Assembly: GCF_901827155.1 (NCBI RefSeq)
Contig: NZ_LR594660.1
Location: forward strand, 744,001 to 808,000
Length of the DNA stretch: 64,000 bases
Direction of reading: 5' to 3'
Source: Variovorax sp. PBL-H6
GTDB lineage: Bacteria; Pseudomonadota; Gammaproteobacteria; Burkholderiales; Burkholderiaceae_C
Part shown: in pieces, positions 31,186-38,137 of the stretch
Position numbering within the stretch: position 1 is the stretch's first letter
Layout of the letters: each line of letters starts with the position of its first letter
Program-made: the position numbers and the translations under genes
The notes under the pieces: generated by a model
Databases searched by the model: none
Told to the model about the DNA's origin: nothing
The model's input: only the letters and a program-made list of their open reading frames with translations

Positions 31186-31261
31186 CGCGCCTGAGCAAGC
31201 GCGGCCGGACTGCTTGCAAGGCCTCCCCTATACGCCGTAGGCCAACTCACAACGCTACACC

Positions 31262-31849
31262 ATGACCAAAAAGAAACCTTCCGCTCCCGTGACCGCACCA
31301 CGCAACGCCGCAGCCAAGCCTCCGAAGGCGCCGGAGCGCGCCAAGCCGACCACCCTCGAGCAGGCCCAGGAAATCCTCGCCCAGCGACGTAGCGCGGTGG
31401 ACGCAGCCATTGCTGCCACCTCGACGGCGCGAGCCGAAACGCAGGAGGCTACCAGCCTCCTTCGCGTTGCCGTGCGCGATGAGAAGTACGCAGAGGCGGC
31501 ACGGCTCAAGAACCTGCGCGATAACGGCGAGCAGGTCATCGGCCAGCTTCGCGCAACCGAAACTGCCGCTCGCACCGCGTTCGGTGAGGCGCTCCAGGAT
31601 GCAGAAAACCTGTTTTTTGCGGACCAAGGCGACTTCTCGGAGCAGGTGCGCCTCTGCCGCGTCGTCGTTGCCGACCCTGTGACCGGCGCGACCGACAGCG
31701 AGGTCTACACAGACTCCAGCGAGACCATCCAGCTGCGCCTCGGCGACGAGCGCAACCAGCAGTTCGAATCGGAGGCCTACCATGTCAGTGAATGGGCCGC
31801 TCAGCACGGCTACTTCGTGAAGGTCTTCGAGACCAACGTTCGCGTCTGA
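31262..31849 (+). CDS. Coiled-coil protein with UVR-like motif
   Basis: ATG 31262. Lys/Pro/Ala-rich N-terminus, then a long helix (residues ~30-115) containing EKYAEAARLKNLRDN, which resembles the UVR motif found in UvrB, UvrC and McsA. The C-terminal third is beta-like (CRVVVADPVTGATDSEVY). A protein-protein interaction role is likely; the exact function is unknown. CTATAC at 31226-31231 is a possible -10 box. Ends in a textbook terminator. Confidence 0.7.
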   Translation: MTKKKPSAPVTAPRNAAAKPPKAPERAKPTTLEQAQEILAQRRSAVDAAIAATSTARAETQEATSLLRVAVRDEKYAEAARLKNLRDNGEQVIGQLRATETAARTAFGEALQDAENLFFADQGDFSEQVRLCRVVVADPVTGATDSEVYTDSSETIQLRLGDERNQQFESEAYHVSEWAAQHGYFVKVFETNVRV

Positions 31850-31856
31850 CCATTCC

Positions 31857-31883
31857 AGAGGACCTTCGGGTCCTCTTTTTCTT
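31857..31883 (+). terminator. Rho-independent terminator
   Basis: AGAGGACC-TTCG-GGTCCTCT followed by TTTTTCTTT. Confidence 0.95.
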
Positions 31884-31964
31884 TCTCGTGTCACTACACC
31901 CTTTGGGTCCCTCGTAAGCCAACCAGCAGCGAGGACCCGTTCACCTCCTTCAAATGGACTCATC

Positions 31965-32669
31965 ATGAAACTGAAATCGTCTACCGAAACCATGTTGACG
32001 CTCAACGTTGAGCTCAATGCCGCCGAAGGCGGCGAAGATGCGGCCCTCTTGGTCGAAGACCAAGCTCGCATTCTGTCGAACCACATCGTCCGCGCCGGCG
32101 GGAAGGTTCATCACGTCTCCCGCGCCAAGGGCTGACTCAACCTCGAGGTTGTGGTCAGCGAAGCGCTCGCAGCAGACCTGAGCCTCGAAGCCGGCGGCCA
32201 CCGCTGGCAACGTGTCCCGCCCACGGAAAGGCGCGGAAGGGTGCACAGTTCAACTGTCACCATTGCCGTTCGGCAAACGAGCAAGCTGGCCTTCGTTCTC
32301 GACGAGGCTGAGCTCGATGAGCGGTTTAAGCGCTCCACCGGACCAGGTGGCCAGCACCGGAACAAGTCCGACTGCTGCGTGGTCCTCACTCACCGCGCGA
32401 CCGGCATCACCGTTACCGTCGATTCCCGCTCTCAGGCCGACAACCGGCGCGAGGCGCGGGTGGAAATGGCCCGGCGCTTGAAGCAGTTGTGGGACTCCGG
32501 TCTGTCGGCCGCGGCCGCCTCGGACAAGCGGCGCCAGGTCGGCACCGGCCAACGCGGGGACAAAGTTCGCACATACAGCGCGCAGCACGGCATCGTCACT
32601 GACCACAGGACTGGGCGCAAGGCGCCACTGGAGGCAGTTCAGGCCGGCAGACTGGACTTGCTGAGGTAA
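31965..32669 (+). CDS. RF1-like peptide chain release factor interrupted by in-frame UGA
   Basis: The frame starts at ATG 31965 and is open to 32669 except for TGA at 32133-32135 (followed by CTC). The first 56 codons (LTLNVELNAAEGGEDAALL) match the release-factor start of domain 2 ('GGDEAAL'), and the part after TGA continues in the same frame with GGHRWQRVPPTERRGRVHSS and the catalytic GPGGQHRNKSD (GGQ). The codon-reading tripeptide is PPT, as in RF1 (P-x-T), not SPF of RF2. Domain 1 is missing, as in short RF-like/PrfH proteins. Read through, the product is 234 residues plus the UGA residue. Possibilities: regulated readthrough, two separate polypeptides (second start GTG 32151), or a decaying gene. 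It differs from prfB, which uses a +1 frameshift. Confidence 0.72.
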
Positions 32670-32713
32670 GTCGCCCATCGGGCCCAGCTAAAACCACTTG
32701 CTTCACAGGGGAC

Positions 32714-32738
32714 GGGCGCCGCCGCTTGGCGCCTTTTC
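32714..32738 (+). terminator. Rho-independent terminator
   Basis: GGGCGCC/GGCGCC stem with a 7-base loop followed by TTTT, between the release-factor gene and the SecB-like gene. Confidence 0.65.
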
Positions 32739-32751
32739 CCCTCAATCTGCG

Positions 32752-33195
32752 ATGACCCAGCCTACCCTGAACCTGCACGCCATCCTCACGCGTACGTCCC
32801 GCCTTGAAACCAAGAAGCTTCCGCAGGAGGCCGTCGGAAAGTTCGAGTTCGACGTCAACATTGCGAACACCTGGCGCGCGCTTGCCGAAAAGAACCGGTA
32901 CGCCGCCTCGGTGGCGTTGACCCTGAAGGGGCGTGTCGAAGGCGCCGAGGTCCTGACGGGCGAGTACGTCGTCGAAGGCATCGTGGAAATCGTCGACCAT
33001 GACGAGGCCTCGAAGCAACACATCCTGGCCATCTGGGTGCCCAACCAGCTCGTACCCTACATCCGGGAGCTCCTGTCCAGCTCGACGTCGCGCAGCGGCT
33101 TCCCGACCATCCTGCTGCCCCCTGTGGTGTTCCAGCCGCCGACCATCATCCCAGAGCGCGCTATGTTGCCTGGCTCGCCTAAGCAACTGCACTAA
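32752..33195 (+). CDS. SecB-like chaperone 1
   Basis: Encodes 147 residues from ATG 32752 (MTQPTLNLHAIL), the SecB length. The C-terminal part LVPYIRELLSSSTSRSGFPTILLPPVVF matches the SecB consensus 'YARE.I...VSRG.FP.L.L.PVNF' (given here in overview: YIRELLSS, SGFPTILLPP). The central beta strands (YAASVALTLKG) are also in register. SecB keeps exported proteins unfolded and passes them to SecA; relatives also act in toxin-antitoxin-chaperone systems. Residues for SecA binding cannot be judged. A second SecB-like gene lies at 43.1 kb next to the pilus genes. Confidence 0.8.
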   Translation: MTQPTLNLHAILTRTSRLETKKLPQEAVGKFEFDVNIANTWRALAEKNRYAASVALTLKGRVEGAEVLTGEYVVEGIVEIVDHDEASKQHILAIWVPNQLVPYIRELLSSSTSRSGFPTILLPPVVFQPPTIIPERAMLPGSPKQLH

Positions 33196-33210
33196 GCACT
33201 AACCCCTCTG

Positions 33211-33241
33211 AAGCCCCACGCGCCAAGCGGTGGGGCTTTCC
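33211..33241 (+). terminator. Rho-independent terminator
   Basis: Stem AAGCCCCAC/GTGGGGCTT followed by TTCC. Confidence 0.85.
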
Positions 33242-33331
33242 TGCTTGTGGCGCGGGCGCCAGCGTGCCGCTGCGGTGGACGACAGCGGGACGGGCTCAGA
33301 TACTGCGTCGACCAGCCTGGAAGGAGGTCAC

Positions 33332-33763
33332 GTGGAGGACCTGATTGCGGCACTTCAAGTTCAGCATGCCGTCATCTTCGGCATTCCGTTGGCTTTCTAC
33401 CTTTGCGGCGGCCTCGGGAAGACGCTGGCCCGAAACTCACGGGGATTGCTGGTCCGCCAGGACTGGTTCTTGGCGACAGACGCGCTACTGGCGACAGTGG
33501 CGGCTTGCGTCGGCTTTTTGGGCGACGAAGTTATTAAGGCGCAGCGCGACGGCTGTACACAGGCGATGGCAAAGACCTTGGCCGCGCTGGCGGTCCTCGC
33601 CGCAGCTTCAATTCTCTTTTACCTCGGTATCCTGGCTGCGCATCGCCACCTGGAACACGAGGGTAGCGCGCGACAGCAGCGATGGGTCCTAGTGTTCGGC
33701 TGCAACGCGGTTGCAATTGCCCTTTCGGTGATTTTTCTAATCATGACGAAGTTTGGGAGCTGA
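33332..33763 (+). CDS. Membrane protein (143 aa)
   Basis: GTG 33332 with GGAGGT six bases upstream is the best start, since the longer frame runs through the terminator. About four hydrophobic helices (HAVIFGIPLAFYLCGGLG, ALLATVAACVGFLG, ALAVLAAASILFYLGILA, VFGCNAVAIALSVIFLI). No family recognised. Its stop is one base from the GTG of the next gene, so the two are coupled. Confidence 0.7.
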   Translation: MEDLIAALQVQHAVIFGIPLAFYLCGGLGKTLARNSRGLLVRQDWFLATDALLATVAACVGFLGDEVIKAQRDGCTQAMAKTLAALAVLAAASILFYLGILAAHRHLEHEGSARQQRWVLVFGCNAVAIALSVIFLIMTKFGS

Positions 33764-33764
33764 T

Positions 33765-34316
33765 GTGGCCACGACTGAAAGGGGCGCACCACAAGGCAAG
33801 CTCACACTCGCCCAGCTGAAAGCGGTTTTGAGCGCGACGGATTCATTGCGAGCCATCTCCGGGCTCACCGCGCTTCCAGACGAAGCGCGCACCACTATCC
33901 AGTGGGCTCGCATGCATTTAATGCGGATGGCAGAGGACGCAACAGCCCCGAAGCCGAGCTTTTTGAACGAGGTGTTGATTCCTTGGGGGCCAACCTTCTT
34001 CTTCGCTGCAATTGGCCTCGGCCTCCTGGGCTGGATGGTCCGGCTTAGCCTTGGCGCGGGTGAATTGGCTACCGTCCTCGCCTTTGGTCTAGGCGGCTTG
34101 CTGGCGGTCAGTGTGGCGGCCATTGCTGCCTTCAAAGCGACGGCACCAGAGCGGGTTGCACTGGAGGCCCCTGCACCACCTACCCCGCCACTGCAGTCCG
34201 TAGAGCCGATGGCGCCCCAAGTGGTATTCGGTGCCGAGCCCACGGGGTTTTGGGACGAGAAACCCTCAGCCCCCGTACCGTCCGGACCGTCGTCGCCCTC
34301 ATCTGCCTCAAGCTGA
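33765..34316 (+). CDS. Membrane protein with Pro/Ser-rich tail (183 aa)
   Basis: GTG 33765 follows the upstream stop directly. Soluble helical N-terminus (residues 1-65), two hydrophobic helices (WGPTFFFAAIGLGLLGWMV, VLAFGLGGLLAVSVAAIAAF) and a ~60-residue tail rich in Pro, Ser and Ala. Unknown function; probably acts with its coupled partner in the membrane. Confidence 0.7.
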   Translation: MATTERGAPQGKLTLAQLKAVLSATDSLRAISGLTALPDEARTTIQWARMHLMRMAEDATAPKPSFLNEVLIPWGPTFFFAAIGLGLLGWMVRLSLGAGELATVLAFGLGGLLAVSVAAIAAFKATAPERVALEAPAPPTPPLQSVEPMAPQVVFGAEPTGFWDEKPSAPVPSGPSSPSSASS

Positions 34317-34343
34317 AAAAGAGCCCCGCAAAGTGCGGGGCTC
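34316..34343 (-). terminator. Rho-independent terminator (minus strand)
   Basis: GAGCCCCGC/GCGGGGCTC stem preceded by AAAAA on the plus strand, i.e. followed by T's on the minus strand; ends the SLOG-family gene. Confidence 0.85.
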
Positions 34344-34353
34344 GTGAATAGCG

Positions 34354-34977
34354 TCAGAACAGGCCGACCTGAACCGGCGAAGGTCGCTTGAACTCGGTCG
34401 GCACCTGGTAGTCGATGCCGGCCGAATGAAGCCAGACGTTCAAACGATGGCGACTGTCGTCGTTGCGCAGGTTGAAAACGGGAATGCCGCGGTCCGATGC
34501 GATGACGATGGCCGTGGCGGTTCCGCCGGTACCACGGTTTCGCGTCTTGCGCGACTCACAACCATCACGCGTCCAGCAAATCACAAGGTCCGTAGGCTCG
34601 TCGAGCTCTCGGCCGAGCACCTGGTACGCATTCCGGCTGTGCATCTTCTTGGGCCCTTGGCCCAGCGTGTCCCATGCGGGATGAACAGTCGACGCGAGGT
34701 GCATCGCATCGCTGTCGTCACCGCCATAGTGCGGCGAAGTACGGCCGTTGAAACCCTTCCAGGGCAGGAAGATGGTCATCGCGCCATCGACAGCGAAACA
34801 TCCCTGCTCAAAGGCGTCGTCTGCGCCGTCGGCCCCGCCTGAACGGAGCGTCCAGCCCGCTTTTGCGAAAGCGACCCCGAGCTCTTCCATGAGCTGCAGG
34901 ACCTCCGAGGGCGTCTCCCGTGAGCCGATGCCCGTATAGATTTTCCTCAAATGATTGTCCTCCGTGTGTGACACCAT
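34354..34977 (-). CDS. SLOG/DprA-like Rossmann protein (YspA type)
   Basis: Encodes 207 residues. IYTGIGSRETPSEVLQLMEELG, then GWTLRSGGADGADDAFEQG (given in parts: YTGIGSRETP, LRSGGADGAD) is the SLOG signature: a Rossmann GIGSR turn and GGAxGAD nucleotide-binding loop. A later GTGGTATAIVIASDRGIPVFNL (GTGGT) completes the pocket. Members bind nucleotide or ADP-ribose derivatives and include phage proteins and predicted sensors in defence systems. Its proximity to a NADAR-like gene (35.96 kb) is notable. Start at ATG 34977 with GGAGGAC-like spacing. Confidence 0.8.
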   Translation of the reverse strand: MVSHTEDNHLRKIYTGIGSRETPSEVLQLMEELGVAFAKAGWTLRSGGADGADDAFEQGCFAVDGAMTIFLPWKGFNGRTSPHYGGDDSDAMHLASTVHPAWDTLGQGPKKMHSRNAYQVLGRELDEPTDLVICWTRDGCESRKTRNRGTGGTATAIVIASDRGIPVFNLRNDDSRHRLNVWLHSAGIDYQVPTEFKRPSPVQVGLF

Positions 34978-35058
34978 TTATAGCGAGAAGCGGACTAACG
35001 AAGCGCTAACAGCGCCGGCACTGCCCTCCACTCGCTACACCACATAGGAGGACACCCC

Positions 35059-35541
35059 ATGATTGAAGAACTGGTTTTTCTGTCGCTTGATGGCATGAAG
35101 CGTGTGCGCCCTGCGCTTGACACCCTGGTCATCTCCATCCTTGACAGGTCGGAGGAATACGCCAGGCCCCCACTCGGTGGGTTTCGAAGCGTCCTTGTTC
35201 TCAATTTCGAGGACACGTACGAAGAGTTGAAGCTGGCTGCGCCCGGAGCTTGGCCAGACGAGCCAACACCAGAAGAGCACGCGCGCTTTTGCCAGGGGGC
35301 CGGCGAGCTGGTGCCAACGCTCACGGATGCGAAGCGAATCTTCGACTTCCTGACGCTGCACAGGTTCAGCGACGAGAAGTTGAAGCTGGTTGTGCACTGC
35401 CATGGCGGCATCAGCAGGTCCGCCGCGGTGGCCGAATGGATTTCGGTGAATCTTTGGCTACCGATTGCCAACGGTCGGAGTACCGAATACGCCAACCTGC
35501 GCCTCATGCGCTTGCTGGACAAGGCCGCGGGTAAGCGGTAG
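35059..35541 (+). CDS. Cysteine-dependent protein phosphatase (DSP/PTP fold)
   Basis: Encodes 160 residues, ATG 35059 with AGGAGG upstream. VVHCHGGISRSAA (around residues 112-124) is the PTP P-loop HC(X5)R(S/T) with an intact Cys and Arg. SVLVLNFEDTYEE is the likely general-acid region. The enzyme should remove phosphate from tyrosine, serine/threonine, or RNA/nucleotide ends; the exact substrate cannot be told. CTACAC at 35035-35040 may be part of its promoter. Terminator follows. Confidence 0.8.
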   Translation: MIEELVFLSLDGMKRVRPALDTLVISILDRSEEYARPPLGGFRSVLVLNFEDTYEELKLAAPGAWPDEPTPEEHARFCQGAGELVPTLTDAKRIFDFLTLHRFSDEKLKLVVHCHGGISRSAAVAEWISVNLWLPIANGRSTEYANLRLMRLLDKAAGKR

Positions 35542-35555
35542 CAGCTGCGATTCTC

Positions 35556-35580
35556 AAGAGCGCCTTCGGGCGCTCTTTTC
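35556..35580 (+). terminator. Rho-independent terminator
   Basis: AAGAGCGCC-TTCG-GGCGCTCTT followed by TTC. Confidence 0.93.
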
Positions 35581-35772
35581 CACGTGTGCCGTCGCAGCGC
35601 GGCAGCACACAATCCAGGAGCTCGGACCCGTAGGCGGCCGCGATTTTCGGCGAGCTGCCCGGGAAGGTGGCTGGCCCCTGAAACCTCGCAAAAGCGCGTC
35701 GAGGTTGTGGAATATGCGGATAAAACCCGTGCGTACACGAAGTGTCGGAGACGCTTGAAGCCTCCAAGAATT

Positions 35773-35849
35773 CGCGGGATGGCGCAGTCGGTCAGCGCGC
35801 TGGGTTCATATCCCAGAGGTCAGAGGTTCGAGTCCTTTTCCCGCAACCA
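35773..35849 (+). tRNA. Initiator-like tRNA-fMet(CAT)
   Basis: Acceptor CGCGGGA/TCCCGCA with the unpaired C1-A72 that marks bacterial initiators, anticodon stem CTGGG/CCCAG (three G-C pairs) with loop TTCATAT, encoded CCA. It stands alone ~5 kb outside the array. The upstream motif CGGATAAAAC-N6-GTACAC (35717-35738) may be its promoter. Confidence 0.92.
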
Positions 35850-35960
35850 GCTCGGCCCCGCAGGCATTGCGCCTCACGGGGCCTTTCTGTTGCCTCTGCG
35901 ACCCCCGGGGTCCCTACACGCCTCATCAGGAACTCCAGGGCACCTCGCCCGAAACAGACC

Positions 35961-36404
35961 ATGACCAACCTGGCCCCTCCTCTCAACATCTTTTCCGGTG
36001 CGGAAATCCCCTTGGGCGCTGCCCTGACGAACCCAACGGAGCTGGCCCGTCAAAAGGGTGTACTCAAGCAGTCCTACCCCCTCCACTACAACGGCCGGCG
36101 TTTCCCTGATGCGGAGACGGCCTATCAGGTGTCAAAGCAGGTTGCCCCCGACCGGGACGAAATGATGGTTGAAATCATTGCAGCCAAATTTCGCCAGCAC
36201 CCCGCCCTCGCTGCCGAGGTCGAAGCCCGCGGCGGCTCTGAGTGGCTCGCGACCTGTTCGCACTTCACCCAGGCCCGCAGCGAGGCTGCGCGAGCATGGG
36301 AAGGCGCAGGCCTCGAGTCGCGCTACATTCGCAACCTGGTCGCAGGCTTCCGCCGCTTCGAGGCGGGCTTGGACACGGCGCTAGGACAATCCACGCTGTT
36401 TTGA
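35961..36404 (+). CDS. NADAR-like protein (predicted ADP-ribose-related N-glycosidase fold)
   Basis: Encodes 147 residues from ATG 35961. YNGRRFPDAETAYQ matches the NADAR 'y.G..F.saE.ayq' core, and AAKFRQHPALAAEV, EWLATCSH, AWEGAGLESRYIRNL match its later blocks. NADAR enzymes (YbiA family) cleave N-glycosidic bonds of ADP-ribose adducts or riboflavin intermediates and can reverse ADP-ribosylation. The normal N-terminal 'F..f.P.SNF' is only loosely kept. The catalytic residues need structural checking. Confidence 0.6.
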   Translation: MTNLAPPLNIFSGAEIPLGAALTNPTELARQKGVLKQSYPLHYNGRRFPDAETAYQVSKQVAPDRDEMMVEIIAAKFRQHPALAAEVEARGGSEWLATCSHFTQARSEAARAWEGAGLESRYIRNLVAGFRRFEAGLDTALGQSTLF

Positions 36405-36423
36405 CAGCTACTCACGCATCTTC

Positions 36424-36687
36424 ATGACAACATTGCAATTCGAAACCCAGGTCTCCGGCAGCCGGGACACGGTCTGGGTGAATGCCTCCGACGGCTCATG
36501 CGTTGCACGTTTCAGCAAGAAGTTCGGCATCGACGTTCACAACTCAGCCACCGCCCAGATGCAGGGAGCCAAGGAGTGCCTCATGTGCACCCATGCGCCC
36601 GCCGGGGAGGATGAGTGGGAGCGCTTCCGGGCCGCAGTCTTGGAACACTACGGCGTGAAGGTCAGAAAGAACCTCCTTCGCTTCTGA
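36424..36687 (+). CDS. Conserved-type hypothetical protein (87 aa)
   Basis: ATG 36424, 20 bases after the NADAR-like stop. CVARFSKKFGIDVHNSATAQ and KECLMCTHAPAGEDEWERF give it a small-domain look with a CxxC pair; similar short proteins are widespread in bacteria without assigned function. Probably co-transcribed with the preceding gene. Confidence 0.7.
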   Translation: MTTLQFETQVSGSRDTVWVNASDGSCVARFSKKFGIDVHNSATAQMQGAKECLMCTHAPAGEDEWERFRAAVLEHYGVKVRKNLLRF

Positions 36688-36718
36688 GCAACGAGCCTCC
36701 AGCTCCCCTGCCTCATTC

Positions 36719-36750
36719 AAGCCCTGGCTGCAATCGCCGGGGCTTTTCCA
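36719..36750 (+). terminator. Rho-independent terminator
   Basis: AAGCCC-GGC / GCC-GGGCTT stem with TTTT. Confidence 0.8.
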
Positions 36751-36770
36751 TTTCGGAGGTTGAGGCGAGA

Positions 36771-36803
36771 AAAGAGCAGGGCGCCCCTTAGGGCGCCCCT
36801 TTT
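36771..36803 (-). terminator. Rho-independent terminator (minus strand)
   Basis: GGGCGCC/GGCGCCC-type stem (36780-36798) with an A run upstream on the plus strand, ending the secreted-protein gene. Confidence 0.7.
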
Positions 36804-36833
36804 GAGCGTTCTCAGTCGCCCAGCGGCGCTGCC

Positions 36834-37895
36834 TCAGTTCACGGTCACTGCGATGGGAATCGTCACCTTGCCGACATTGGTCACGATGGACATGCTCGGG
36901 TTCACGGGGGCGACACCGGTCGTGTTCGTGTACGTGACCTTGAACCTGCAGCTGCCGCCAAAGCCAGTAAGCGCGGACGTGCAGGTGTAGTAGTCGAGAG
37001 CCCAGCCTGGCCCTGCCGGCAACGCCCAGGATTTGAAGGTGGCACCCATGCTGCCATCCGCGCGGAGGTCGACCGACGCGGTACCCGACGCCCCCAAAGC
37101 GAGGGGGCCGATAGCCACGGCTCCGCTCGTTACTCGAACCTGGCTGGCCAAAGGCGTCCCCTTGACAGGAATCGAGAAAAGCGAGCTCACCTGCAGGACG
37201 TCATTCCCCGGAAGGTCGCCTGCCGTGTACTTGACTCCGATGGTGCAGGAATGAGGCGCTGGGAGCACAGACCCGTTCGGTGGGCAAGTCCCTAGGGACG
37301 GGTCGAGCTCCCAGCCCTGATTGCCGTCCAGCATGGCAAGCGTCAAGGGCTGAGGCTTGCCGTTCGGCGGGTTGTGAATCTCCACGGTCGTAGAGAACGG
37401 GACACCGTAGAAGGTAGACGCCGTGTATGGCGAGCGAGTGGCCCAGATGTTCTGCCGGGTATCGGCCGTCACGGGAATATCGAGCGAGACCGCCGGGTCC
37501 TCCGCAGCGACCGACAACGTACCGGAGCGCGGACCGGTAAGGGTCGCGACGGGGGTATAGCTCACCGACACGTCACAGGAACTCTTCGCTGCGAGGGCTC
37601 CCCCAGCGCAGCCGGACAGCCCGAACTCACCTCCACCATTGACGGAGAGGCCCGTTACGGGGCTATCGCCTGTGTTTGACAGCGTCACGGTCCGCGTGTA
37701 TGGGCCGGTGCCGCCGACCTCGATGCCGAAATCAATAGCGGCCAGGCTCGCTCTGAGGCTGGCGGGCGTGGTCGGCGACGCGACCGCCATGCCGCGGGTA
37801 GGGACGCGAAGCGTATACCTTGTCTGGGCAAAGGCCGGGGCAAGGACAGAAGCTCCAAGCAAAAGGGCAAATAGGGAACGGTTGAGGGATTTCAT
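36834..37895 (-). CDS. Secreted protein with ASH/choice-of-anchor-D-type domains
   Basis: Encodes 353 residues if started at ATG 37895, which gives a clean signal peptide (MKSLNRSLFALLLGASVLAP ending AFA). Three beta-sandwich repeats of the ASPM/SPD-2/Hydin kind follow: IDFGIEVGGTGPYTRTVTLS...GDSPVTGLSV...CDVSVSYTP, then two more Cys-containing units (CTIGVKYTAG, CRFKVTYTNT). Such proteins are exported to the periplasm or cell surface. The start is not certain; an ATG at 37916 would add seven residues. Confidence 0.75.
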   Translation of the reverse strand: MKSLNRSLFALLLGASVLAPAFAQTRYTLRVPTRGMAVASPTTPASLRASLAAIDFGIEVGGTGPYTRTVTLSNTGDSPVTGLSVNGGGEFGLSGCAGGALAAKSSCDVSVSYTPVATLTGPRSGTLSVAAEDPAVSLDIPVTADTRQNIWATRSPYTASTFYGVPFSTTVEIHNPPNGKPQPLTLAMLDGNQGWELDPSLGTCPPNGSVLPAPHSCTIGVKYTAGDLPGNDVLQVSSLFSIPVKGTPLASQVRVTSGAVAIGPLALGASGTASVDLRADGSMGATFKSWALPAGPGWALDYYTCTSALTGFGGSCRFKVTYTNTTGVAPVNPSMSIVTNVGKVTIPIAVTVN

Positions 37896-38137
37896 TGTGG
37901 CATCCGGGAGGAACATGTTTGCACGTGTAGTAACGTGCGTTAAACGCCGCGCCGAACCATCTGAAAGGCGGGTTAGCCTGGACCGCTTCGAGTGCTGCAC
38001 CTACGAGCTGTGGAACTCCGTCCCTCCGTTTGCACGCGGCGGCCTGAACAGCATCCAAGTCCGGCCGGCACCGGGGGCAAGGAATCTCCAACGCGAAAAA
38101 TGCGCCGCCCAGACAGACTGGGCGGCGCGGAAGAATG

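Noticed and set aside
32133..32135. Selenocysteine codon
   Set aside because: No SECIS-like hairpin seen immediately after the UGA, and no selC-like tRNA in the array.
31965..32669. prfB-like +1 programmed frameshift in the release-factor gene
   Set aside because: Both sides of the TGA are already in the same frame, so a frameshift would destroy rather than restore homology.
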